From the NCBI GenBank assembly GCA_018623785.1, contig JAAZVD010000088.1, positions 1-6,595 of the forward strand: 6,595 nucleotides of DNA. The letters run 5' to 3'. Position 1 is the stretch's first letter; every line of letters begins with the position of its first letter. This document shows positions 1 to 5,660 of the stretch, piece after piece. Made by a program: the position numbers and the translations under genes. The DNA is from Bacteroidota bacterium (lineage in GTDB: Bacteria; Bacteroidota; Rhodothermia; Rhodothermales; UBA10348). The notes below the pieces were generated by a model that saw nothing but the letters and a program-made list of their open reading frames with translations, was not told the origin of the DNA and ran no database searches.

Positions 1-1
1 C

Positions 2-187
2 CTCTCACGGAATATGGAGGATCCTGTGTTCATGAACGATCCGGCCGAGACCTCCACAGGGATTACGACTGGAGTTCGGGTGAATGTGTATTCCCGCGTG
101 GCTCTCACCTCGGAAATGCGCTTTTACGGAGAAGACCTAACGTTTCCTGAGCGGCATTTGTATGTACAGCTGAGTGCCGGCTTCTGA
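2..187 (+). CDS. Outer-membrane beta-barrel protein, C-terminal fragment
   Basis: The frame is open from the left edge and stops at the TGA at 185-187, leaving the last 61 residues of a protein that starts outside the window. The tail alternates polar and hydrophobic residues in strand-like runs (GVRVNVYSRVALTSEMRF, then RHLYVQLSAGF) and ends in phenylalanine. A final barrel strand with a terminal aromatic residue is the usual recognition signal for BAM-dependent outer-membrane insertion. I therefore read it as the end of a porin or similar barrel, but cannot name the family or substrate from so little. The next gene begins one base after the stop, so it is probably the upstream member of an operon with the binding protein and sensor kinase. 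A generic membrane-associated beta-rich protein is the main alternative. Confidence 0.72.
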   Translation, partial: LSRNMEDPVFMNDPAETSTGITTGVRVNVYSRVALTSEMRFYGEDLTFPERHLYVQLSAGF

Positions 188-188
188 G

Positions 189-665
189 ATGATTAAAGCG
201 TTATTTTCCATAGCATGTCTCTCGATACTCGTAGCAATCAGCGCTCCGGGTATGGTGCACGTCCAGAATGATCCGCTGGTGCTGATCGTTCACCCGGATA
301 ATCCGGTTGAGGACTTGTCGTATCAGGACGTCCGACGCATCGCACGCATGGACCGGCTGTATTGGTCCCAGACCGATGGCATCGTACTGTTACTCCCCGG
401 TCCCACAGCATCGGAGCGCAAGCGAACGCTCGACAGGGTTTTTCTCATGTCTGAGCAGGCCTTCAAGCAACATTGGGTTTCTGTTGCCTATCAGCTGGAA
501 GTTCTCAGCCTTCCTCGGCCCTACACGGAATGCTCGGTGGCTGTGCGCATTGTTGGCTCCCTCAAGTTTGCCGCATCCGTTGTTCGGGCTTCATGTGTGG
601 ACGATACGGTGCGTGTTGTTCGTGTTGACGGTAAGCTGCCCTCTGACCCCAGTTATCGGTTGTGA
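189..665 (+). CDS. Small periplasmic phosphate-binding-protein-like (PstS-like) protein
   Basis: This 158-residue protein has a hydrophobic N-terminal signal peptide (about residues 1-21) and is probably periplasmic. After it comes the pattern of short PstS-like (PBP_like_2) proteins: a strand LVLIVHPDNPVEDLS, the helix SYQDVRRIAR, an aromatic site near RLYWSQTDG, a LLLPGP turn, a helix with FLMSEQAFKQHW, and a C-terminal VRVVRVDGKLPSDPSYRL. Full PstS proteins are about twice as long, so this is the short subgroup often found beside porins and sensor kinases rather than beside an ABC permease. The ligand is unknown. Two cysteines (115 and 136) could form a disulfide. I chose the ATG at 189 because it places the signal peptide at the N-terminus; an in-frame GTG at 174 would add five residues inside the preceding gene. 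Its stop overlaps the kinase start. The family call is by motif memory only. Confidence 0.8.
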   Translation: MIKALFSIACLSILVAISAPGMVHVQNDPLVLIVHPDNPVEDLSYQDVRRIARMDRLYWSQTDGIVLLLPGPTASERKRTLDRVFLMSEQAFKQHWVSVAYQLEVLSLPRPYTECSVAVRIVGSLKFAASVVRASCVDDTVRVVRVDGKLPSDPSYRL

Positions 666-2566
666 AACCCCGAGGTTTGAAATCAACCTCCGTTGTCCCG
701 GCTGTCATCGGGATGATGTCCCTCCTCTTGCTCAATATGGGAGTGTTTTCCGGGGGGGCGCGTATGCAGAGTGACCGCGTTACGAGCATGATGCAGATAA
801 CCTCCCTGAGTGAGACGATTATGTCCCTCGAGCGAGAGGTTGTGGATGCCAATCGTTTTCTGGCGCTCACGTCGGACGATCTGCTCGGAGGTAGTCCCGA
901 TAGGGATCGCGCGCAGTTCCAAGCAGCCTTTTCAGATCGTATCGCTCTCATAAGAGGGCTTGCCCAGCAGACCGCTGCGTATTCGGACGAGGTGCAAATG
1001 GAAGCTGGTGCAGCCATGGCGGCTCAGGTTGATGAGTTGCTCGACAGTTGGACCAGCTTTTCTGCCTATTTGGATGACGACCTGACCAAGAGCACGATGG
1101 AACTGATATTGGTCAGCGACCCGCTTGCGGCTGATCTGATTGGCACCGCTATTCCGAATCTGCTTCGGTCAGCGATTCAATTGCGGGAAGAGTCGCAGTC
1201 CGCGTACGAGCGCATCGCGCAATTTTCCCAGATCATTCTCTCGGCGGTTTTCCTTTCGTCGCTGGTGGCGGTGGTCATTTTGTTGGCCCACATTTTCAAG
1301 TCCCAGAGTATCCGGGACGAGTTGGAAGCCGATCTCAGAGACATGATGACCCAAGCCCAGGATGCCTCACTGGCTAAAAGTCGGTTTTTGTCCAACATGA
1401 GTCACGAGCTTCGAACCCCCATGAACGGCGTCATCGGGATGGCTAATCTTTTGTCGTTACGGCAGGTACCGGCGGAGGAGAAACGGATGCTCGGTGTGCT
1501 GAAAGACAGTGCCGATGCGGCCTTGCGGCTCATAAACGACATTCTGGACTTCGAGGCTATGGAAGCGGAGAAGCTGTCACTGGAAGAGACGGTTTTTTCG
1601 GTGGAGGGAATGCTGGCATCCATGCAGGAGCAGGCCGAGGCGTTGCTTGGCGACAAGCCTGTTGCGTTCGCCCTCATCAAGGAGAGTACGTTGCCAGAAG
1701 AGTTGATTGGAGATGAGGAGCGACTGATTCAGATCATCATGTACCTGGTTTCGAATGGCATCAAGTTCACGGATTCCGGCTTCGTGCACGTGCGTGTAGA
1801 CTGGGATACCGTCGAGGGGATGACCATTGCCGTACAGGATACGGGGATGGGAATCGATAAGCGCGACTTCAAGGTACTTTTCGAGGCCTTCAAGCAAGGG
1901 GACGATTCCGGACGTCGCCGGTTTGGGGGGACGGGCCTGGGCTTGGCCGTTGCCTCCCAGCTAGCTACCATGATGGATGGACGGATTTCGGTGGAAAGCG
2001 AATTGGGTGAGGGGTCCACATTTACATTTACTGTGCCGTTGTCTCCCCCGTCGTTGAAAGGCAGAGAAGGGCAGCTTCAAAGTGGGGTCAACACCTCAGT
2101 ACACTCGGATGAGCATCAGTCCAGAGGCAGCCTACCTCAGAGTCAAGAGACCCCGGCGCCGCTCGTCCTTTGTGTAGATGGGAGTGAGATTGATCTCGAG
2201 ATTGCCCGATTTATACTTGAGGAGGCCGGATTCACCTGTGAAACGGCAGCTACCGGAAAGGATGCCATAGACATAGCAAAGCGCAAACCCGTGACCATGG
2301 TAACGATGGATTGCCATCTACCGGATATGGAATGCAGGGAGGCAGCCAAAAGCATACGTGCCTATCGTCCGGGATTACCCATCTATGGGATGGTAGATGA
2401 AGACAAGAGTACCGATCGTTCCACATACGGCCGGCGAGGTATGCAGGGCGTTATTTCCAAGCCGCTGAACCCTAAATCGGTTGCCAAGGTGGTCAGGGAG
2501 GCACATGGCCTGCCTGCCTCTCGGCCCGAGGAAGAGGAACTCATGTTGGCGGAGCGCCTATCCTAG
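662..2566 (+). CDS. Membrane-bound hybrid sensor histidine kinase with degenerate receiver domain
   Basis: A 634-residue inner-membrane hybrid kinase. Transmembrane helix 1 is about residues 11-29, a helical periplasmic sensor region 32-188 has no recognised family, and transmembrane helix 2 is about 190-212. No clear HAMP is visible. The dimerisation/phosphoacceptor domain holds SHELRTP with H248. The ATPase domain has N365 (SNGIKFT), D393 in DTGMGI, an F-box around FEAFKQGDD and a G2 box GGTGLGLA at 422-429. A polar linker (461-499) leads to a receiver domain (about 500-615) with phosphoacceptor D550 (MDCHLPDM) and K600 (SKPL). The usual second acidic-pocket residue is G507 and the switch Thr/Ser is V578. 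There is no HPt or DNA-binding output, so a partner regulator must lie elsewhere. The start is GTG at 662, overlapping the previous stop as GTGA, which implies coupling. The binding protein is a plausible ligand or partner of the sensor region. Confidence 0.92.
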   Translation: MKPRGLKSTSVVPAVIGMMSLLLLNMGVFSGGARMQSDRVTSMMQITSLSETIMSLEREVVDANRFLALTSDDLLGGSPDRDRAQFQAAFSDRIALIRGLAQQTAAYSDEVQMEAGAAMAAQVDELLDSWTSFSAYLDDDLTKSTMELILVSDPLAADLIGTAIPNLLRSAIQLREESQSAYERIAQFSQIILSAVFLSSLVAVVILLAHIFKSQSIRDELEADLRDMMTQAQDASLAKSRFLSNMSHELRTPMNGVIGMANLLSLRQVPAEEKRMLGVLKDSADAALRLINDILDFEAMEAEKLSLEETVFSVEGMLASMQEQAEALLGDKPVAFALIKESTLPEELIGDEERLIQIIMYLVSNGIKFTDSGFVHVRVDWDTVEGMTIAVQDTGMGIDKRDFKVLFEAFKQGDDSGRRRFGGTGLGLAVASQLATMMDGRISVESELGEGSTFTFTVPLSPPSLKGREGQLQSGVNTSVHSDEHQSRGSLPQSQETPAPLVLCVDGSEIDLEIARFILEEAGFTCETAATGKDAIDIAKRKPVTMVTMDCHLPDMECREAAKSIRAYRPGLPIYGMVDEDKSTDRSTYGRRGMQGVISKPLNPKSVAKVVREAHGLPASRPEEEELMLAERLS

Positions 2567-3540
2567 GGAGACGTAAGTTCTTGGGGCGTTTCCAGCAGTT
2601 GGGCGTAGCTACGGTCGCGTATCGGGGTAATGGGGGTGCTGAGGACGGCCATATACCGATCCCGCTGCGCCAAAAACTCGGTGCGGTGCACGTCCGGAAT
2701 CGGGCCAACGGATGGAATCTTCTCGCGCCGGTGATCGACCTGTTCGCCGTTTTTCCAGAAGCGGTAGCAGACGTGGGGGCCTGATGCTAGGCCGGTAGAG
2801 CCCACAAAACCAATGGTGTCTCCCTGCTTTACCCGCACGCCGGGTTTGATTCCCGACTTGATCTTCGACATGTGCAGGTACTGCGTCGTATAGGTCCCAT
2901 TGTGACGGATTTTGACGTAGTTGCCATTGTACTGGCCGTAGCGTGCTTCCGTAACTACGCCATCTCCCGTTGCCATGATGGGTGTACCGGTGTTGGCGGC
3001 ATAGTCCGTACCAAGATGTGCTTTGTAGCGTTTTTGCACGGGGTGGTACCGTCGGTAGGAGAAGCTGGAAGAAATACGTTTGTATTCCACTGGTGCAATC
3101 AGAAAGGCCTTGCGCAGGCTCTGGCCATTTTCATCGTAGTGCTCGTCTACCTCGTCCCTCTGAAAGTGGAAAGCATAGTAGTCATCCCCACGGTGAATAA
3201 AGCGGGCGGCCAATACATCGCCTATGTCGAAGAATTCGTCACCGACGTATTGCTCTTCAAACCGGATGCGGAACGCATCGCCCTCCTGAAGACGGGAGAA
3301 GTCAATCTGCCAAGCGAACACGTCGGCCATGCGATTGGCCACGGTTGGATGGATATCCTGGTCCAACAACGTCATGTACAGGGATTCTTCGATAAAGCCC
3401 TCAATGGTGCGCTCGCGCACCTCAAGAGCCCGTTCTCCAACCCGGATGGATGGCTCCGATCCCAGATCGAACACCACATAGGAGGCCAGAGTGGGTTGGT
3501 AGATCATGTAGCGACCTACTCCCGAGGTATCCGTGTACAC
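2563..3540 (-). CDS. M23 (LytM-like) zinc endopeptidase, catalytic part downstream of the internal stop
   Basis: This is the long open part of the interrupted peptidase, 325 residues from the first in-frame start after the TGA, a GTG at 3540. That GTG is internal to the domain and is probably not a natural start. Residues 1-140 are a beta-rich accessory region like those that precede many M23 domains. The catalytic domain spans about 170-270 and holds HLGTDYA (H175, D179), the glycine-rich TGDGVVTEARYGQYNGNYV, YLHMS (H223) and GPHVCYRFW (H256, C258). M23 enzymes cut peptide cross-links in peptidoglycan. H175 and D179 are zinc ligands and H223 and H256 the usual catalytic histidines. The third zinc ligand, normally His in HxH, is Cys258, which I recall as common in Bacteroidota members. 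Without the first 104 codons the product would lack the signal anchor and stay in the cytoplasm. Confidence 0.85.
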   Translation of the reverse strand: MYTDTSGVGRYMIYQPTLASYVVFDLGSEPSIRVGERALEVRERTIEGFIEESLYMTLLDQDIHPTVANRMADVFAWQIDFSRLQEGDAFRIRFEEQYVGDEFFDIGDVLAARFIHRGDDYYAFHFQRDEVDEHYDENGQSLRKAFLIAPVEYKRISSSFSYRRYHPVQKRYKAHLGTDYAANTGTPIMATGDGVVTEARYGQYNGNYVKIRHNGTYTTQYLHMSKIKSGIKPGVRVKQGDTIGFVGSTGLASGPHVCYRFWKNGEQVDHRREKIPSVGPIPDVHRTEFLAQRDRYMAVLSTPITPIRDRSYAQLLETPQELTSP

Positions 3541-3642
3541 GCGGTAGGGACGGCCAAACTTCAGGCGGCGAACGTCGAAGACATCCCGATGGTCACGGGC
3601 CAGTGTGACGATGCGGTCATACGTGACGCCATAGGGACTCAG

Positions 3643-3852
3643 TCAGTCCGAAAACGTCTGATTGCGCTCCACCATGGCTTCAACCATCGATAGGTCGTCG
3701 GTAGGCATGCCGAAGGGATCGACGTTGATGGAGGCAGGATGGACGGGCGTCTCGTCCGTCTCGGCGCCTCCGGGTACACTCGCAGGACGCAGGAGGAGAA
3801 AGGTGACCGCTGCGCCGAGCAAGGCTATGGCAAGTAGAGGGCGATCTCGCAT
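3643..3852 (-). CDS. N-terminal signal-anchor fragment of the interrupted M23 peptidase
   Basis: This 69-residue open stretch begins at ATG 3852 and ends at the premature TGA. Residues 5-21 (PLLAIALLGAAVTFLLL) form a hydrophobic signal peptide or single transmembrane anchor after the positively charged MRDR. Then comes a Pro/Asp/Glu-rich spacer (about 23-52) and the beginning of the accessory domain (SMVEAMVERNQTFSD). On its own it would be a tiny membrane peptide with no catalytic function. It reads more naturally as the export signal of the downstream peptidase. No Shine-Dalgarno sequence precedes the ATG. Confidence 0.7.
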   Translation of the reverse strand: MRDRPLLAIALLGAAVTFLLLRPASVPGGAETDETPVHPASINVDPFGMPTDDLSMVEAMVERNQTFSD

Positions 3853-4031
3853 GGTGTGCTCGATTCAGAAATGTTCAGCAACAAAGCGCCGAAGATGTTC
3901 AAGACACGCGTGACCTGGGCGTCTGAATATACGTACTTGGACCCTGGCATGCTCGCCTCTTGGATGCCTGAACGTGGAAGCAGGCATCGTTGTGAGCGTT
4001 GCTGTCGGGATGCTGCCCTATCCATTCAGCG
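3853..4031. other. Intergenic spacer between adenosyltransferase and peptidase genes
   Basis: This 179-bp spacer must contain any promoter for the peptidase gene. The - strand has an AT-rich patch TACGTATATTCAG near 3924-3936 that might serve as a -10-like element, but no convincing paired promoter boxes were found. The only strong structure is the inverted repeat at 3963-3988. A - strand frame covering much of the spacer and running into the peptidase start looks like chance: it has no recognisable domain. Confidence 0.5.
3963..3988 (-). promoter_or_regulatory. 8-bp inverted repeat, possible operator or weak terminator
   Basis: GATGCCTG and CAGGCATC are exact reverse complements separated by ten bases. 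The element lies about 44 bases after the adenosyltransferase stop and 111 bases before the peptidase start, both on the - strand. It has no following T-run, so a classical intrinsic terminator is unlikely. A dimeric regulator site or a 3' RNA hairpin are the alternatives. Confidence 0.4.
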
Positions 4032-4658
4032 CTATCGCCCAGAAGCCGAGGTCCACGTGTGATCTTCGATCCCAAGGCGTGCGTTGCCCAAACGAGCAGC
4101 CACGAAGAGGGCATCAGACAGACGGTTCAGATACACGGCACACTGCATGTTTATCTCATCCCGCTTTGCGAGCGAAATGACCCGACGCTCTGCCCGGCGA
4201 CACACCGTGCGGGCTACATGCAAATGAGCGGCCAGATCGCTACCACCCGGCAGGATAAAAGCCGTCAAAGCTGGAAGGTCCTGGTCGAGGCGATCGATGT
4301 CGGCCTCCAAGGCATCGATCCAATCTTGCCCCAGACGGTGAACGGTAGCCTTGGCATCCAAGGGCGTTGCAAGATCCGCTCCCAGGTCAAACAGTTCATT
4401 CTGGATGCGTTCGAGCCAGGCATCAAGCTCGGGTACCCAGTGGTTGGCTGACGTCTTGGCAGCGGCTTCGCTGGTGCGCTCGGGCTCGTCGAAGGGGCCG
4501 GGTTTGCGGGTGTTCAGTGCGGCCCGCGCGATACCCAGCACCGAGTTGAGTTCGTCGGCCGTACCGTAGGCCTCGATGCGGAGGTCATCCTTGGATACGC
4601 GCGGGCCGCCGAACAAACCGGTCAGACCGTCATCGCCGGTGCGGGTATAGATTTTCAT
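4032..4658 (-). CDS. pduO: PduO-type cob(I)alamin adenosyltransferase
   Basis: A 208-residue cytoplasmic enzyme that transfers the adenosyl group of ATP to cob(I)alamin, making adenosylcobalamin. PduO-type signatures appear in order: the ATP-binding TRTGDDGLTGLFGG (residues 5-18), VSKDD, RIEAYGTADELNS (27-39), ELFDLGADLATP (88-99), FILPGGSD (134-141), the arginine-rich ARTVCRRAERR (149-159) and YLNRLSDALFVAAR (176-189). The family is usually about 185-195 residues. The surplus is a hydrophilic insert around residues 50-75 (PGPFDEPERTSEAAAK) between two core helices. The ATG at 4658 gives the canonical MKIYTRTGD N-terminus. The ABC ATPase lies upstream on the same strand, 225 bp away, which fits corrinoid uptake followed by activation. 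A tandem repeat and a dyad lie in front of the gene, and no B12 riboswitch was recognised. The family call is strong; the pathway it feeds is not shown here. Confidence 0.95.
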   Translation of the reverse strand: MKIYTRTGDDGLTGLFGGPRVSKDDLRIEAYGTADELNSVLGIARAALNTRKPGPFDEPERTSEAAAKTSANHWVPELDAWLERIQNELFDLGADLATPLDAKATVHRLGQDWIDALEADIDRLDQDLPALTAFILPGGSDLAAHLHVARTVCRRAERRVISLAKRDEINMQCAVYLNRLSDALFVAARLGNARLGIEDHTWTSASGR

Positions 4659-4695
4659 GGGTATCGGACTTGTTTGAAATGAGCGCGCCGCTTCG

Positions 4696-4709
4696 TGAGC
4701 CTTGGCTCA
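4696..4709 (-). promoter_or_regulatory. Dyad TGAGCC-tt-GGCTCA upstream of the adenosyltransferase gene
   Basis: A 14-base element has perfect 6-bp arms and a 2-base centre. It ends 37 bases in front of the adenosyltransferase ATG on the - strand. The two-base loop is too tight for a stable RNA hairpin, so a binding site for a dimeric regulator is the more natural reading. No matching promoter boxes were identified, so the function is inference only. Confidence 0.35.
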
Positions 4710-4751
4710 GCATTGTTTCAGTTGCCTATGGTTTAATGCCGCTTCGGGGGG

Positions 4752-4835
4752 GCGGCGGCTTCATGATGGCGGCTTCTTGGTGGCAACTCCGTGGTGGGAT
4801 CTCCATGTTGGCATCCTCATGGTAGTGCCTCCATG
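4752..4835. repeat. Six-copy degenerate 14-bp tandem repeat
   Basis: Six consecutive 14-base units tile this stretch without gaps, beginning at 4752, 4766, 4780, 4794, 4808 and 4822. On the + strand the consensus is roughly GTGGCNNCTCCATG. Examples are GTGGCAACTCCGTG, GTGGGATCTCCATG and TTGGCATCCTCATG. Unit positions 4, 8, 11, 13 and 14 are identical in all six copies. The period is not a multiple of three and the array lies outside any supported gene, so it does not encode a protein repeat. It sits 48 bp past the ABC ATPase stop and 93 bp before the adenosyltransferase start. It could be an old minisatellite or a clustered regulator-binding array. Confidence 0.7.
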
Positions 4836-4883
4836 GAGCATCCGCACCCTTACCCTGGTAAGCTTCAAACGTCACTGGCCAGC

Positions 4884-5660
4884 CTACGGGAGCGATCGGG
4901 CATAGGATATGCGGAGGGAGGTATCGGATGCGTCGAATACCGCCGCTTCCATCCGGAATACCTTGGCCAAAAGGTCAGGCGTTAGAACCTCTTTCGGGGT
5001 CCCATCACGCACTAATCGTCCTTTATGCAGGACCATCAGGTGGTCGGCAAACCGCGCTGCCATTTCCAGATCGTGCATCGCTCCGAAGACCGTTTTACCG
5101 GCTCGGACCAAGGAGCGTACATACTCCATGAACTCAAACTGATGATGCACGTCCAGGTAGGTTGTTGGCTCGTCCAGAATCAGCAGGTCTGCCTCCTGAA
5201 CCAACGCTTGAGCCAGAAAAACCCGTTGCTGCTCCCCGCCACTCAAGGAGTGGAAGGATCGGTTCTCGAAGCCCCCCAAATCGAGCTGGCTCAGGGCCAT
5301 GGAGGCCCGCTCCTGATCGGCATGGTTGTATACCGAGAACAGGGTCTTGTGCGGGGCACGCCCCAGCAGTACCAGGTCGATGACCTTGAAGTCGAAGGAC
5401 ACAGCGTGCGTCTGGCGTACGAATGCCACGCGCCGCGCCATGGCGCGGCGCGACCACACCGAAACGTCCTTGCCTTCAAGATGCAGGGTGCCTTCGAAGG
5501 GCAACAAACCAGCTACCGTACGCAAGAGCGTGGTTTTTCCACTGCCGTTCGGGCCAAGCAGACCATGCCACCGCCCTTTCTCCAGATCGAAATCCAAGGC
5601 TTCCAGGATGGCCGTTCCGTTCAGGGAAACATGCAATCCAGAGGCGTCTACGAGGGCCAT
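4884..5660 (-). CDS. ABC transporter ATP-binding protein, B12/siderophore/heme importer class
   Basis: A 258-residue cytoplasmic ATPase subunit of an importer of the FecE/BtuD/HmuV type. Visible motifs are the Walker A GPNGSGKT (36-43), the Q-loop glutamine in VRQTH (Q83), the signature LSGGEQQR (139-146), the Walker B LLILDEP (159-165), the D-loop YLD (168-170) and the switch histidine in AMHDLEMA (H196). The run SRRAMARRVAFVRQ before the Q-loop is typical of this class. The length is normal and all catalytic motifs are intact. Substrate cannot be read from the ATPase alone; the neighbouring cobalamin adenosyltransferase favours corrinoids, but heme or iron-siderophore is possible. No permease or binding protein is adjacent: upstream lies a divergent lipoprotein gene. 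The subunit therefore must pair with components encoded elsewhere. The ATG at 5660 gives the expected N-terminus, without a Shine-Dalgarno sequence. Confidence 0.93.
   Translation of the reverse strand: MALVDASGLHVSLNGTAILEALDFDLEKGRWHGLLGPNGSGKTTLLRTVAGLLPFEGTLHLEGKDVSVWSRRAMARRVAFVRQTHAVSFDFKVIDLVLLGRAPHKTLFSVYNHADQERASMALSQLDLGGFENRSFHSLSGGEQQRVFLAQALVQEADLLILDEPTTYLDVHHQFEFMEYVRSLVRAGKTVFGAMHDLEMAARFADHLMVLHKGRLVRDGTPKEVLTPDLLAKVFRMEAAVFDASDTSLRISYARSLP
5429..5452. repeat. 24-bp perfect palindrome inside the ABC ATPase gene
   Basis: The 12 bases on either side of the 5440/5441 centre are exact reverse complements (left arm CGCGCCGCGCCA). All bases are G or C except the central AT. It encodes RRAMARR in the conserved stretch before the Q-loop, so both the DNA and the peptide are palindromic. 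Alternating Arg and Ala codons can generate this by chance, but the arm is long. Confidence 0.6.

Larger units (their letters stand above)
2563..3852 (-). pseudogene. M23 family metallopeptidase gene interrupted by an in-frame TGA
   Basis: Read from the ATG at 3852, the - strand encodes a 429-codon envelope peptidase of normal architecture, except that codon 70 (3643-3645) is TGA. Reading on in the same frame gives LSPYGVTYDRIVTLARD and then a stretch ending KFGRPYR that joins directly to the open catalytic part, so there is no frameshift. The residues before the stop (MVERNQTFSD) and after it together match the N-terminal LysM/OapA-like region usual in M23 proteins, where a Leu or Ile would be expected at the stop position. 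A single change from TTA would suffice. TGA is a normal stop here (it ends the barrel, binding-protein and lipase genes). The causes could be pseudogenisation, a sequencing or assembly error, or read-through. Apart from this codon the gene looks undecayed. It converges on the kinase gene and their stop codons overlap. Confidence 0.8.

Noticed and set aside
174..188. GTG at 174 as start of the binding-protein gene
   Set aside because: It would add five polar residues before the signal peptide, inside the preceding gene. The ATG at 189 gives a standard signal peptide.
307..774. 155-codon + strand frame overlapping the binding-protein gene
   Set aside because: It is a frame-shifted shadow of the binding protein and the start of the kinase. 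It has no domain pattern, and the other frame has a signal peptide and family motifs.
3643..3645. TGA as selenocysteine or as a reassigned sense codon
   Set aside because: The position is not catalytic and is hydrophobic in the family, the nearby hairpin has only a 5-bp stem, and TGA ends several other genes in the window.
2872..3693. 273-codon open frame on the + strand
   Set aside because: It lies antisense to the M23 peptidase gene, whose catalytic motifs on the - strand are unmistakable. The antisense translation has no recognisable domain.
3825..4025. 66-codon - strand frame in the spacer before the peptidase
   Set aside because: It overlaps the peptidase start in another frame and has no recognisable feature. 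It is probably chance.
4752..4835. CRISPR array
   Set aside because: The units are 14 bp, directly abutting and degenerate, without spacers, and no cas gene is nearby.
4659..4883. Cobalamin riboswitch upstream of the adenosyltransferase
   Set aside because: Neither the B12-box core nor its usual flanking conserved segments could be found on the - strand by eye. A covariance-model search could overturn this.
4702..4905. 67-codon + strand frame across the 14-bp repeat
   Set aside because: The repeat period is not a multiple of three, the frame runs antisense into the ABC gene end, and the Trp/His-rich product resembles no protein I know.
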